Below are positions 1-8,078 of a stretch of 52,558 nucleotides of DNA, one piece after another (position 1 is the stretch's first letter; the number at the start of each line of letters is the position of its first letter). Where the stretch lies: contig JAJQCJ010000096.1 of NCBI GenBank assembly GCA_021202775.1, positions 1 through 52,558 of the forward strand. The letters are read 5' to 3'. This stretch comes from Clostridiales bacterium (GTDB taxonomy: Bacteria; Bacillota; Clostridia; Oscillospirales; Oscillospiraceae). The translations under genes and the position numbers were made by a program. The notes under the pieces were generated by a model. It was not told where the DNA came from. It was given only the letters and a program-made list of their open reading frames with translations, and did no database searches.

Positions 1-949
1 CGATGGACTGCTCGCTGGCCTTCTGGGCCATGGCGTGATGGGCCTCCACGTCGAAGCTGGTGCCCTTGACGGCGTCGCAGGCGGCGCGGGTGGGGAGGAT
101 GACGTCCAGAATCTCGTCCACGCGGGTGTTCACGATGTCCTCGGAGATGCGGCCATCCTTCACGGCCTGAACCAGCTCCTCATCGGAGTCGCCGCCGGTG
201 GTGGGCATTTCCAGATGGGAACCGGCGCGGACGCCCTCCACATGGTCGTTGGAGGCGCCCCAGTCAGACACCACGAAGCCGTCAAAGCCCCACTCGTCCC
301 GGAGGATCTCCTGGAGGAGGTGATGGTTCTCGTTGGCGTAGACGCCGTTCACCATGTTGTAGGAGGACATGATGCTCCGGGCCTTGCCTTCCTTCACGGC
401 GATCTCAAAGCCGGTGAGGTAGATCTCCCGCAGGGTGCGCTCGTCCACCACGGAGTCGGAGGCCATCCGGCGCAGCTCGGTGTTGTTGGCGGCGAAGTGC
501 TTGGGGCAGGCGGAAATGCCTCTGGACTGGATGCCCCGGATGTAACCGGCGGCCATCTTGCCGGCCAGGTAGGGGTCCTCGCTGAAATACTCAAAGTTAC
601 GGCCGCACAGAGGGGAGCGCTTGATGTTCAGGCCGGGGCCAAGGAGGACGGACACGTCCTGCACGGCGGCCTCTTCGCCCAGATACTGGCCCATTTCCTC
701 GCCCAGCACCGGGTCCCAGCTGTTGGCCATGGTAGCGGCGGTGGGGAAGCAGGTGGCGGGGACGGAGCCGTTCAGGCCCAGCTGGTCGCCTGCACCCTCC
801 TGTTTCCGGATGCCGTGGGGGCCGTCGGACAGGCTGATGCTGGGGACGCCTGCGCTGTCGGCGGAGCGGGTGGCCCAGAAGTCGCGGCCGGAGAGCAGGT
901 AGCACTTCTGCTCCAGTGTCATCTTGGAGATGATGTCCTGATGTTTCAT
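1..949 (-). CDS. Glycoside hydrolase family 3 beta-glucosidase, cytosolic (3' end outside window)
   Basis: About 316 residues of a GH3 enzyme are visible; the C-terminal part lies beyond the left edge. The N-terminus (MKHQDIISKMTLEQK) has no signal peptide, so the enzyme should act in the cytosol on imported glycosides. The TIM-barrel domain comes first, the canonical GH3 order. Visible family motifs are LSDGPHGIRKQ, KRSPLCGRNFEYFSEDP, the substrate-binding CPKHFAANN and the nucleophile loop FVVSDWGAS, whose Asp is near residue 228. The start is the ATG at 947-949, preceded by an AGGAAAGG ribosome site. It lies about 190 bp downstream of a membrane-anchored GH3 on the same strand. Substrate specificity within GH3 (beta-glucoside, beta-xyloside or other) cannot be read from the sequence. 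Confidence 0.93.
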   Translation of the reverse strand, partial: MKHQDIISKMTLEQKCYLLSGRDFWATRSADSAGVPSISLSDGPHGIRKQEGAGDQLGLNGSVPATCFPTAATMANSWDPVLGEEMGQYLGEEAAVQDVSVLLGPGLNIKRSPLCGRNFEYFSEDPYLAGKMAAGYIRGIQSRGISACPKHFAANNTELRRMASDSVVDERTLREIYLTGFEIAVKEGKARSIMSSYNMVNGVYANENHHLLQEILRDEWGFDGFVVSDWGASNDHVEGVRAGSHLEMPTTGGDSDEELVQAVKDGRISEDIVNTRVDEILDVILPTRAACDAVKGTSFDVEAHHAMAQKASEQSI

Positions 950-1074
950 AATATCTTTCCTTTCCTCTAAAAAATGCTGTAAATCAGTCGTCCGTTGCAG
1001 CTAAGACAACACCGCACAGCTCAGCGCCGCTGAACTGCCGGGTCTTGCCTCACCTGAGGGCAAGGTGGGGGTAT

Positions 1075-1104
1075 ACCGGCCTCCCCACAAAGGGGGAGGC
1101 CGGT
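1075..1104. terminator. Hairpin between the two GH3 genes
   Basis: A perfect 12-bp inverted repeat (ACCGGCCTCCCC / GGGGAGGCCGGT, 6-nt loop) sits about 40 bp downstream of the membrane GH3 stop codon. There is no good T-tract on the minus strand, so it may slow transcription or protect the 3' end rather than act as a classical terminator. A second small hairpin (CTTGCC...GGCAAG) lies just beside it. Confidence 0.4.
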
Positions 1105-1143
1105 GGGGTTGTTACTTGGGAAGCTCAGCGCAGACAGGGAAGC

Positions 1144-4098
1144 TTACTGCTGGCCAGCCTTCCGCTTCTTCATGAAGCTGTAGATCAGGAAGACTTCCCA
1201 GACCACCAGGATGACGCCCACGCCGATGTTGACGCCGAAGAGGATGTCCTCCCAGATGTTGTTCTGGGTGGCCAGCTCAATGCCCTCATCGCTGTAGGTG
1301 CGGCTGTTGACCACGACATACAGGATGTTGTGCAGGGAGGTGCGGATGGCCTGCTGGGCACCGGCGGTCTCGGTGAACTGCACCTTGCTGGTGGTGGTGG
1401 CATAGTTGACCAGCATGAAGTCAGTGCCGTTCCGGACGGCCTGGTCGGCGTTCATGTAGCCATAGACGCCGAAGTAGTCGGTCAGAACCATGCCAACGAA
1501 GCCCCATTCGTCACGGAGTACGTTCTGGAGCAGCTCGGAGCAGCCGCCAGCCCACTGGTTGCCGATGTAGTTGAAGGAGGACATGACAGCCTTGGCGCCG
1601 CCTTCCTTCACCGCGATCTCGAAGGCCCGGAGGTAGTTCTCACGGATGGCCTGCTCAGTGGCCCAGGTGCAGAGCATGGAGGTACGGTTGGACTCCTGGT
1701 CATTCAGGGCGAAGTGCTTGATGTAGGCGTAGACGCCATACTCCTCCGCGCCGATGGTGGCATTGGCCGCCATGGAGCCGGACAGGACGGCATCCTCGGA
1801 GTAGTACTCGAAGTTACGGCCTGCAAAGGCGGTGCGGTGGATGTTCATGGCGGGAGCGTACCAGCCGGAGGTATCCATCTCGTCAGCCATCTTGCCGATG
1901 CTCTCGCCGAAGGCCAGAGCCATATCGTCATTCCAGGTGGTGGCGATCATAACAGCAGCAGGGAAGCCGGGGGAGCCGGCGCCGGTGAAGTTATTGTTGA
2001 TGGAGGCGGGGCCGTCGCAGTCGTTGGTGCGGTACTTGCCGATGCTGTCCACAGCCAGGGTCTGGTAGCCGCCCAGGGAGATCAGCTCAACGGCCTCGTC
2101 CAGGGTCAGCTCGTCCAGCAGGTCGTCCCACAGCTCATCGTCGTAGTCCAGGCCGCGGAGGTCCACCAGCTCCACGCCGTTGTCGGCGCCCCAGGTGGGA
2201 TACTCAGCGTCCGCGTCCTCGTCGGCGGCGGTGGTTTCAGCGGTCAGGTAGTTGGTCAAGTTGTAGAAGCCTTCCTTGGCCTCGTCGCTCATGCTGTAGC
2301 TGGTGGGGGCGGCGGTAGCTTCCTCGTAGTTTGCGAAGCCGTCGGCGCGGGACAGATAGGTCACATCGCCCTCGGCAAACTCAAACTGGTTGGTGGCGGC
2401 GACTTCGTCGCTGTCACGGGGGTTGTCCTCATCATAGACCACGGTCTCATCCACAGTGTAGGTGACGGAGTCGATGATGGTGTTGGCGTCGGAGTTGATG
2501 GAGATGATGTAGTCGCCCTGCTCCAGCACATAGCAGCCGTAGCCGTAGGTGTCATAGGAGGCCATCTGCTCGATGGGGATGGTGAAGCTGATGGTCTGGG
2601 ACTCGCCAGCGCCCAGAGTGTCGGTCTTCTCGAAGTCCAGCAGGTTGGCGGTGGCCTTCTCAATGCCGCCGTTGGTGTAAGGCGGGTTGAAGTAAATCTC
2701 CACCACGTCCTTGCCGGCCACGGTGCCGGTGTTGGTGACGGTGACGTCGAAGGTGATGTTGGTGCCGTCGCTGGAGAAGTTGCTGATCTCCTGGGTGAAC
2801 TCAGTATAGCTCAGGCCATAGCCGAAGGAATACTGAACCGTCTCATCGTAGTCGATCAGCCCCTCCGCTGCGGCTGTGGTGTAGAACTTATAGCCCACAT
2901 AAATGCTCTCCACGTAGTTCACGAAGGTGACGTTGGGGCTGTAGCTGTTGTCGGTGTAGGTGAAGTAGTCGTTGTCCACCAGGTACTCGTCCATGTTGTC
3001 ATAGACGAAGCTGCCCGCGTTGTTCCAGGTGGGGGTGGCGGTCAGGTCATACACATAGGTGTCAGCCAGACGACCGGAGGGGTTCACGGTGCCGACCAGA
3101 ATCTCGCCCAGAGCGTCGAAGCCGCTCTGACCGGTGCCGGCGCACCAGATGACGCCCTTGATGGAGTCATAGTCGTCCACGAAGCCCAGCTCGAAGGCGT
3201 TGGCGCCGTTGTAGATGACGATGACGTTGTCGAAGTTGGAGCAGACCAGCTCCACCATTTCCTCCTCAGGGTTGCTGAGCTGGAGATAGTGGTCACCCTC
3301 GTCCCAGTCGGTGCCGTCGTTGACGGTGTCGTCATAGCTGCCGCCATAGTAGGTGGAGCCGCCGTTCTGCTCGGCCCAGGTGCCGTCCACAACTGCGGTC
3401 ATGTCGGTGGGCAGGTCAGCACCCTCACCGCCGACGCGGGAGATGAAGATGATGGCGGTGTCGGAATACTCCTTGGCGTTCTCGATCAGCTCATCAGAGT
3501 AATCATCAGCATAGGGCTGGGGAAGCGTCCAGTCCTGCACCCACATACCAACGTTGGGCAGGCTGGCGTCATGATACTCGGTGTAGAAGTCGATCAGGTC
3601 GGTGTTGTACTCAATACCGGCGTTGGTCAGACCGTCCAAGAAGGTGGTGGTCTCGTAGTCGTCATTCAGTGCGCCGGAACCGGTGCCGCCGTAGCAGGGG
3701 TTGGTGGCGGACCAGCCGAACACGTTGACGGTGGTGTTGGACAGGGGTAGGATGTCATCATCATCTTCCAGGAGGACGATGCCCTCCTCGCAGATTTCGG
3801 TGATGAGGTCCACGGCCTCGTCGGCGGTCTCATCGCTGACATAGCTGACGGGGGTGCCCGCCACCTGGGTCAGCAGGGTGGACAGGGGGCCGGTGCACAT
3901 CGTGTTCACGGCGATCAGGATCACCAGAATCATGGCGATGCAGGCCTCTGCCCGGATCAGCCGCTTGAGGGGCTTGGCCAGCTTCTTGACGAGGACAATG
4001 ACAACGATTGCCACGACGATTGCAATGACAATGGCAGCCAGCTGTCCGGTAACCAGACTCACTACGCTCCAAACGTCATCCCAGTTGATAGCTAACAT
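1144..4098 (-). CDS. Membrane-anchored GH3 glycosidase with permuted domain order
   Basis: A 984-aa GH3 protein. Two N-terminal membrane segments (about residues 20-37 and 51-68) are separated by a basic loop (KKLAKPLKRLIR). A C-terminal segment (about 955-975) ends in KKRKAGQQ. This topology puts the catalytic part outside the cell. The usual GH3 order is reversed: the alpha/beta sandwich domain comes first (EEGIVLLEDDDD, about residues 95-350), then a fibronectin-III-like domain (VTVTNTGTVAGKDVV), then the TIM-barrel domain (about 660-930) with NIHRTAFAGRNFEYYSED, IKHFALNDQE and the nucleophile loop MVLTDYFG (Asp near 873). Reversed GH3 architectures are known, for example in rumen Firmicutes; the three-segment anchor is less usual. 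Start: ATG after AAGGAGGAAACGTAA. A long leader and a possible LytTR-responsive promoter lie upstream, next to a LytTR two-component operon. Confidence 0.92.
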   Translation of the reverse strand: MLAINWDDVWSVVSLVTGQLAAIVIAIVVAIVVIVLVKKLAKPLKRLIRAEACIAMILVILIAVNTMCTGPLSTLLTQVAGTPVSYVSDETADEAVDLITEICEEGIVLLEDDDDILPLSNTTVNVFGWSATNPCYGGTGSGALNDDYETTTFLDGLTNAGIEYNTDLIDFYTEYHDASLPNVGMWVQDWTLPQPYADDYSDELIENAKEYSDTAIIFISRVGGEGADLPTDMTAVVDGTWAEQNGGSTYYGGSYDDTVNDGTDWDEGDHYLQLSNPEEEMVELVCSNFDNVIVIYNGANAFELGFVDDYDSIKGVIWCAGTGQSGFDALGEILVGTVNPSGRLADTYVYDLTATPTWNNAGSFVYDNMDEYLVDNDYFTYTDNSYSPNVTFVNYVESIYVGYKFYTTAAAEGLIDYDETVQYSFGYGLSYTEFTQEISNFSSDGTNITFDVTVTNTGTVAGKDVVEIYFNPPYTNGGIEKATANLLDFEKTDTLGAGESQTISFTIPIEQMASYDTYGYGCYVLEQGDYIISINSDANTIIDSVTYTVDETVVYDEDNPRDSDEVAATNQFEFAEGDVTYLSRADGFANYEEATAAPTSYSMSDEAKEGFYNLTNYLTAETTAADEDADAEYPTWGADNGVELVDLRGLDYDDELWDDLLDELTLDEAVELISLGGYQTLAVDSIGKYRTNDCDGPASINNNFTGAGSPGFPAAVMIATTWNDDMALAFGESIGKMADEMDTSGWYAPAMNIHRTAFAGRNFEYYSEDAVLSGSMAANATIGAEEYGVYAYIKHFALNDQESNRTSMLCTWATEQAIRENYLRAFEIAVKEGGAKAVMSSFNYIGNQWAGGCSELLQNVLRDEWGFVGMVLTDYFGVYGYMNADQAVRNGTDFMLVNYATTTSKVQFTETAGAQQAIRTSLHNILYVVVNSRTYSDEGIELATQNNIWEDILFGVNIGVGVILVVWEVFLIYSFMKKRKAGQQ

Positions 4099-4259
4099 TT
4101 ACGTTTCCTCCTTAATAACATTCTGCTGCCGGGTCTTCAAAGGTCGGCAGGCCCTGCGGCAGCGGGGCAGGACCTGCCGCGGAGGCCGCAGGGGCTTCCC
4201 TTCCCTGCGGCCCGTAACTCACCGCGGAGTGCTTCCCTTCCCCCGCAGCTAGTGCTTCT
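4099..4259 (-). other. Structured 5' leader of the membrane GH3 gene
   Basis: About 155 nt separate the inferred transcription start from the ATG. The stretch holds self-complementary segments (GCCGCAGG with CCTGCGGC; GGCAGG with CCTGCC). No known riboswitch was recognised. The strong AAGGAGG ribosome site lies at its 3' end. Confidence 0.35.
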
Positions 4260-4332
4260 ATTATAGCAGGTTGTTTTTCGAAAATGGGCGAAGCGGCACA
4301 ACTTGCAAATATTTGGCACAAACTGCAAATAT
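4260..4332 (-). promoter_or_regulatory. Promoter with tandem 18-bp repeats, possible LytTR operator
   Basis: On the minus strand there is a perfect -10 TATAAT (4265-4260) but no recognisable -35, the usual picture of an activator-dependent promoter. Upstream, two near-identical 18-bp direct repeats (4295-4312 and 4315-4332, both built on GGCACAA...TGCAAATAT) start 20 bp apart. Read on the minus strand, one contains GCAGTTTGT, which fits 8 of 9 positions of the LytTR half-site consensus. The adjacent LytTR regulator is the natural candidate ligand; this is inference. Confidence 0.5.
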
Positions 4333-4347
4333 ATTGTGCATAATGTG

Positions 4348-4399
4348 AAAAAAGAGCGCCCGCTTTTTGTGGAAATCGTCAAAAGCAGGCGCTCAAAAA
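4348..4399 (-). terminator. Rho-independent terminator of the sensor kinase operon
   Basis: A 14-bp stem with one mismatch (GAGCGCCTGCTTTT...AAAAGCGGGCGCTC on the minus strand) is followed directly by TTTTTT. It begins 9 bp past the kinase stop codon. Confidence 0.85.
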
Positions 4400-4407
4400 T
4401 GAACAGT

Positions 4408-5739
4408 TTATGAATTGGCCCCCTGGGGCAGGGGAATCAGCAGCTTCAGGCAGAAGCTGTTTTGCTCCACTTCCACAGAGCAGGAGCCGCGGTACTTCTC
4501 GGCGGCGGCCCGGATGCTCTTCACCCCGTAGCCGTGGAAGGCCCGGTCCCCCTTGGTGGTCTGGGGGATGCCGTCCTCAAAGTCCAGCGTCCCCTCGAAG
4601 AAGTTGGCGATGTGAATCAGCACGAACTGCTTCTGTTGGGACACGGAGAGGCGGATGGCCCGCCGCTCGTAGTCCGGCAGGGTCTGCTCGTACTGGATGG
4701 CGTTGTCCAAGGCGTTGCCGAAGATGGAGCAGATGTCCATGGTGTCCATAAAGTCCAGCAGGTGGCCGTCGGCCACGCAGGTGATGGCGATATGGTTCTC
4801 CTGGCACTGGAGGGTCTTGCCGGTGAGGATGATGTCCAGCGCCTCGTTGCCCGTCTTGTTCTGGGCCTCGTAGCTGCGGACGTCCTCCTCCATCTGGTCC
4901 AGGTAGGCGCTGCGGGCGTCCGCGTCCGGCTCCTGCCGGAGGACAGTGATCTGATGCTTCAGGTCGTGGTACTTCCGGTTCACCAGCTCAATGCTCTCCC
5001 TGGACTGGCAGTACTGGGCGTACTGGCTTTTCAGGAGGGTGTTCAGCGTCTCCACCTCGTACCTGGTCCGGAGGCTGGCCCGCTGGATGTGGAAGGCGTA
5101 GAGCAGCGACACCCCGCTGAGGTCCACCAGGGTGCGGATGCTGTGAATGTCCGTCACCACGGTGCTGCTGAAGGGGGTGTTGCTGTAGAAAAAGCTCAGG
5201 TTGCTGACGGCGAACACCGCCACGCCGATGATGACGGCGGGGAACAGCTCACGCCAGGTGATCTGGTCGTCATGGCTGTCGGTGAGCCAGTACTTCTCCA
5301 GATACCAGACCAGGCCGAACACCGCGCTGTAGACCACGGCTGTGTACAAAATCTCCAGCGACAGCACCTCTTCCTGGCTGCCCACGTTGTAGCAGTACAG
5401 CTGCCACGCCAGGGAGGCGGCCAGCTCCGCCAGCAGGAAGGCCCGGACGCAGTAATACCCCGCCGTAATGGGGCGGATGTCGCAGCTCAGGTAGATGAAC
5501 AGCAGCATCAGCCCGATGGCCACCAGCATACAGGGCACCCACAGCCACAGGAGCACGGCCTCCGTCAGCTCCATAAACAAAACCTGGAGGCAGAGCATCC
5601 CCCCTGCCAGCAGCCAGCGCCTGCCCCTTGTCAGGCTCGTCCTGCACTGGCTGAGATAGACCACGCAGGCCAGCCACTCCGCCAGGGCGGTACACCACCG
5701 GGGGATGTCGGTTATGGTCGTCACCGCTTCCACATCCAT
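4408..5739 (-). CDS. AgrC/GHKL-type sensor histidine kinase
   Basis: 443 aa. The N-terminal half (about residues 10-215) holds around six hydrophobic membrane segments and no extended extracytoplasmic domain, typical of peptide- or small-molecule-sensing AgrC/ComD-like kinases. A dimerisation helix follows with the phospho-acceptor motif KYHDLKHQ (near residue 257), then a GHKL ATPase domain with the N-box FGNALDNAI and a late glycine box (GYGVKSIRAAAEK). The ATG at 5737-5739 is chosen because the regulator stop codon lies 2 bp upstream, so translation is coupled; longer readings would overlap the regulator. No AgrB/AgrD-like genes were seen nearby, so the signal is unknown. It pairs with the LytTR regulator directly upstream. 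Confidence 0.9.
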   Translation of the reverse strand: MDVEAVTTITDIPRWCTALAEWLACVVYLSQCRTSLTRGRRWLLAGGMLCLQVLFMELTEAVLLWLWVPCMLVAIGLMLLFIYLSCDIRPITAGYYCVRAFLLAELAASLAWQLYCYNVGSQEEVLSLEILYTAVVYSAVFGLVWYLEKYWLTDSHDDQITWRELFPAVIIGVAVFAVSNLSFFYSNTPFSSTVVTDIHSIRTLVDLSGVSLLYAFHIQRASLRTRYEVETLNTLLKSQYAQYCQSRESIELVNRKYHDLKHQITVLRQEPDADARSAYLDQMEEDVRSYEAQNKTGNEALDIILTGKTLQCQENHIAITCVADGHLLDFMDTMDICSIFGNALDNAIQYEQTLPDYERRAIRLSVSQQKQFVLIHIANFFEGTLDFEDGIPQTTKGDRAFHGYGVKSIRAAAEKYRGSCSVEVEQNSFCLKLLIPLPQGANS

Positions 5740-5741
5740 GG

Positions 5742-6449
5742 TCACATCGCGCTCCCTACGTAAGCGGCCAGGGCCGTCATAAAGTCGCTCCGGCGGCCGC
5801 GGCTGACCACCAGGGGCGTGTCGCCTACCATGGCCTCGTTCTCGCGGATGCTGTCCACATGCTCCAGATTCACCAGGTAGCACTTGTTGCAGCGGTAGAA
5901 GGGGTAGTCCGCCAGCAGCGTCTCCGCCGACTTCATGGTGCCCCGGGTGGTATAGACCCCGCCGGAGGTGTGGAACAGCAGGTCGTGCTTCTGGCTCTCC
6001 ACATAATAGATCTGCATCACGTCCACCTTCTGCGCGCCGCCCCGGACCTGGAGGGTGATATAGTGCCGCTCCCGCTTGTTCAGCCGCTGCCGGGCGCGGT
6101 CCAGCCGCTGGGCGAAGGCGAAATAGGTCAGGGGCTTGAGGACATAGTCCAGCGCGTCCACCGCATAGCCCCGGATGGCGTACTGGGGCATGTTGGTGAT
6201 GAAGATGATGATCACCGCAGGGTCCATCTCCCGCAGCCGCTCCGCCGTGGTCATGCCGTCCAGAAAGCGCATCTGTACGTCCATCAGCACGATGTCATAA
6301 GGGGTTTGATAGCGCTCCAGAAATTCGTCCCCGTCGGGGAAGTCCACCGCCTCTATCTCCACATGACGTTCCTCCTGATACTGCGTGAGGTACTGATGGA
6401 ACTGCTCCAGCTGCTCCACCTCGTCATCCACCAATGCAATACGAATCAA
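5742..6449 (-). CDS. LytTR-family response regulator
   Basis: 235 aa, AgrA/VirR type. The receiver domain (residues 1-120) has the acidic pair VDDE at 8-10, the phospho-acceptor Asp57 in VLMDVQM and a conserved Lys in YVLKPL. The C-terminal LytTR DNA-binding domain (about 130-235) reads MQIYYVESQKHDLLFHTSGG ... FYRCNKCYLVNLEHVDSI, a textbook LytTR pattern. The start is TTG at 6447-6449, 8 nt after AAGGAAGG; no better upstream ATG exists in frame. It is first in a two-gene operon with the kinase. A likely target is the adjacent membrane GH3 promoter, which carries tandem repeats. Confidence 0.93.
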   Translation of the reverse strand: MIRIALVDDEVEQLEQFHQYLTQYQEERHVEIEAVDFPDGDEFLERYQTPYDIVLMDVQMRFLDGMTTAERLREMDPAVIIIFITNMPQYAIRGYAVDALDYVLKPLTYFAFAQRLDRARQRLNKRERHYITLQVRGGAQKVDVMQIYYVESQKHDLLFHTSGGVYTTRGTMKSAETLLADYPFYRCNKCYLVNLEHVDSIRENEAMVGDTPLVVSRGRRSDFMTALAAYVGSAM

Positions 6450-6490
6450 GCAATTACCTTCCTTCTGTCCAGATAATCTCCCTGTCTAAA

Positions 6491-6519
6491 ATTATAGAAA
6501 AGAATAGCCAAAATTGCAA
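6491..6519 (-). promoter_or_regulatory. Sigma-A promoter of the LytTR operon
   Basis: TTGCAA (6519-6514), a 17-bp gap and TATAAT (6496-6491) on the minus strand, about 40 bp before the regulator start codon. Confidence 0.7.
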
Positions 6520-6604
6520 GAGAAGAATGAGAAAAAGGAAAATTTTTTCCGATTTTCCGCACACTGCCCTTCTGGGGGGCCGGTTCTGCCCCGTGGAAAA
6601 GTGC

Positions 6605-6634
6605 TTGCAGGCCGGCGTCCGGTTATGGTATACT
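6605..6634 (+). promoter_or_regulatory. Promoter of the DUF362 gene
   Basis: TTGCAG, an 18-bp gap and TATACT, ending 52 bp before the DUF362 start codon. Confidence 0.6.
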
Positions 6635-6685
6635 GTAGGCAGAAAATCAGCGGCGCTGCCGCCGCAGGAAGCCGGAGGTAACCAC

Positions 6686-7549
6686 ATGCAGTCAACTGTT
6701 TATTTCACAAAAGAGATCTCACCCCAGCGCACCATCGACCTGTACAGGGCTCTGGGCCATCCCTTGCCGGGGAACATCGCCGTCAAGCTCCACTCCGGAG
6801 AGGTGGGGAACCAGAACTTTATCCGCCCCGCCTTCTACAAGCCCATCATCGACCTTGTGGGGGGCACCATTGTAGAGTGCAACACCGCCTATGAGGGCAA
6901 ACGCAACACCACCCGGGCCCACTGGGAGACCATGAAGCTCCATGGCTGGACGGACATCGCCCCGGTGGACATCATGGACGAGGACGGCGAGATCGTCCTG
7001 GACATCCCCGACGGCAGACGCATCCAAAAGAACTTTGTGGGGAAAAATCTTGCGAAGTATGACTCCATGCTGGTGCTGTCCCACTTCAAGGGGCACCCCA
7101 TGGGCGGCTTCGGCGGGGCGCTGAAGAACATCTCCATCGGCATCGCCTCCTCCCACGGCAAGGCCTATATCCACGGGGCCGGCGTGGAGGAGGAGATCTG
7201 GACCGCCGACCACGACTCCTTCCTGGAGTCCATGGCGGACGCCGCCTGCTCCATCGTGCGGCACTTTGACGGCAACATCCTGTTCATCAACACCATGTGC
7301 AATATGTCGGTGGACTGCGACTGCTGCGCCGTGGCGGAGGACCCCGCCATGGCGGATATCGGCGCCCTGGCCTCCACCGACCCCATCGCTCTGGACCAGG
7401 CCTGCCTGGACCTGGTGTACGCCTCCAGCGACCCCGGCCGGGATCGCCTGCTGGAGCGCATCGAGAGCCGCAACGGCGTCCACACCGTAGAGGCTGCGGC
7501 GGCTCTGGGCTTCGGCAGCCGGGAGTACAAACTGGTCAGTATTGATTGA
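6686..7549 (+). CDS. DUF362 domain-containing protein
   Basis: 287 aa. It matches the DUF362 family (an uncharacterised domain, sometimes fused to 4Fe-4S ferredoxin modules): AVKLHSGEVGNQNFIRPAF near the N-terminus, the central LSHFKGHPMGGFGGALKNIS and the Cys-rich CNMSVDCDCCAVAEDP (about residues 208-223). Unlike many relatives it has no C-terminal ferredoxin CxxCxxC pair, but the CDCC segment could bind a metal or cluster. No signal peptide or membrane segment is present. Start: ATG at 6686 with a GGAGGT ribosome site; it is a single-gene unit with its own promoter and terminator. Reaction unknown. Confidence 0.85.
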   Translation: MQSTVYFTKEISPQRTIDLYRALGHPLPGNIAVKLHSGEVGNQNFIRPAFYKPIIDLVGGTIVECNTAYEGKRNTTRAHWETMKLHGWTDIAPVDIMDEDGEIVLDIPDGRRIQKNFVGKNLAKYDSMLVLSHFKGHPMGGFGGALKNISIGIASSHGKAYIHGAGVEEEIWTADHDSFLESMADAACSIVRHFDGNILFINTMCNMSVDCDCCAVAEDPAMADIGALASTDPIALDQACLDLVYASSDPGRDRLLERIESRNGVHTVEAAAALGFGSREYKLVSID

Positions 7550-7556
7550 ACCGCCG

Positions 7557-7594
7557 GTTCAGCCGGCCGCCTGTGGCGGCTGGCTGAACTTTTT
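7557..7594 (+). terminator. Terminator after the DUF362 gene
   Basis: A 15-bp stem with one G-T pair (GTTCAGCCGGCCGCC / GGCGGCTGGCTGAAC, 3-nt loop) is followed by TTTTT, 8 bp after the stop codon. Confidence 0.9.
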
Positions 7595-7654
7595 GTATAC
7601 ATATCAGTTTATATTACGTTTTGTAATGCTTTAGTTCTGAATGTCCGGCGTTCT

Positions 7655-7873
7655 CACCTCTCAGTCAGCTTCGCTGACAGCTCCGCCGTCAAGCGGCATT
7701 TCCGCTGCGCTCCTTACCCTTTCAGGGCAATGTCATCAACGTAAGGAACCACACCCCTCCACCGGCTAACGCCGGTCCCCCTCCCCTTTCAGGGGAGGCA
7801 AGAGAGTTGTGGGAATCACCACGTCTTTGGCTCCCCTGAAAGGGGAGCTGTCAGCGAAGCTGACTGAGGGGTG
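7655..7873. repeat. Modular CACCCCTC/GAGGGGTG repeat, two modules
   Basis: One complete module runs from ACCCCTCCACCGGC (7752) to CTGACTGAGGGGTGG (7873). It contains the inverted pair CTCCCCTTTCAGGGGAG and GCTCCCCTGAAAGGGGAGC. A truncated module (7655-7740) carries the GCCGTCAAGCGGCATTTCCGC segment that also occurs in other copies. Related copies lie near 15.6, 25.2, 30.9 and 42.1 kb. A degenerate GCGCACATTGTGC palindrome follows at about 7896. No coding sequence was seen in 7600-7980. Confidence 0.75.
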
Positions 7874-7981
7874 GAAAGCCGTGAGGCCGCCCAGGCGCAC
7901 ATTGTGCCCCCTCCGTCCCCTCTTTCGGGCAAACCACCAGTATCCACCCCAAACTTCCGCCGTTTTTTGCCGATTTGTTTC

Positions 7982-8010
7982 TTGACGGAAAGGGCAGCGG
8001 CGGCTATAAT
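7982..8010 (+). promoter_or_regulatory. Promoter of the EIIC-like permease
   Basis: TTGACG, a 17-bp gap and a perfect TATAAT. The inferred start of transcription lies about 60 bp before the ATG. Confidence 0.8.
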
Positions 8011-8078
8011 TGACACAACATCTGTCAAGACAGGTGAATACCACTCTTCGCCGCCGGGGAAGGGAAGGAAGTAGGAGC

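Noticed and set aside
1045-3750. A 901-codon open frame on the plus strand opposite the membrane GH3 gene
   Set aside because: Its product is Val/Gly/His-rich low-complexity sequence with no domain, and the opposite strand codes a clear GH3 enzyme. It is a shadow caused by high GC.
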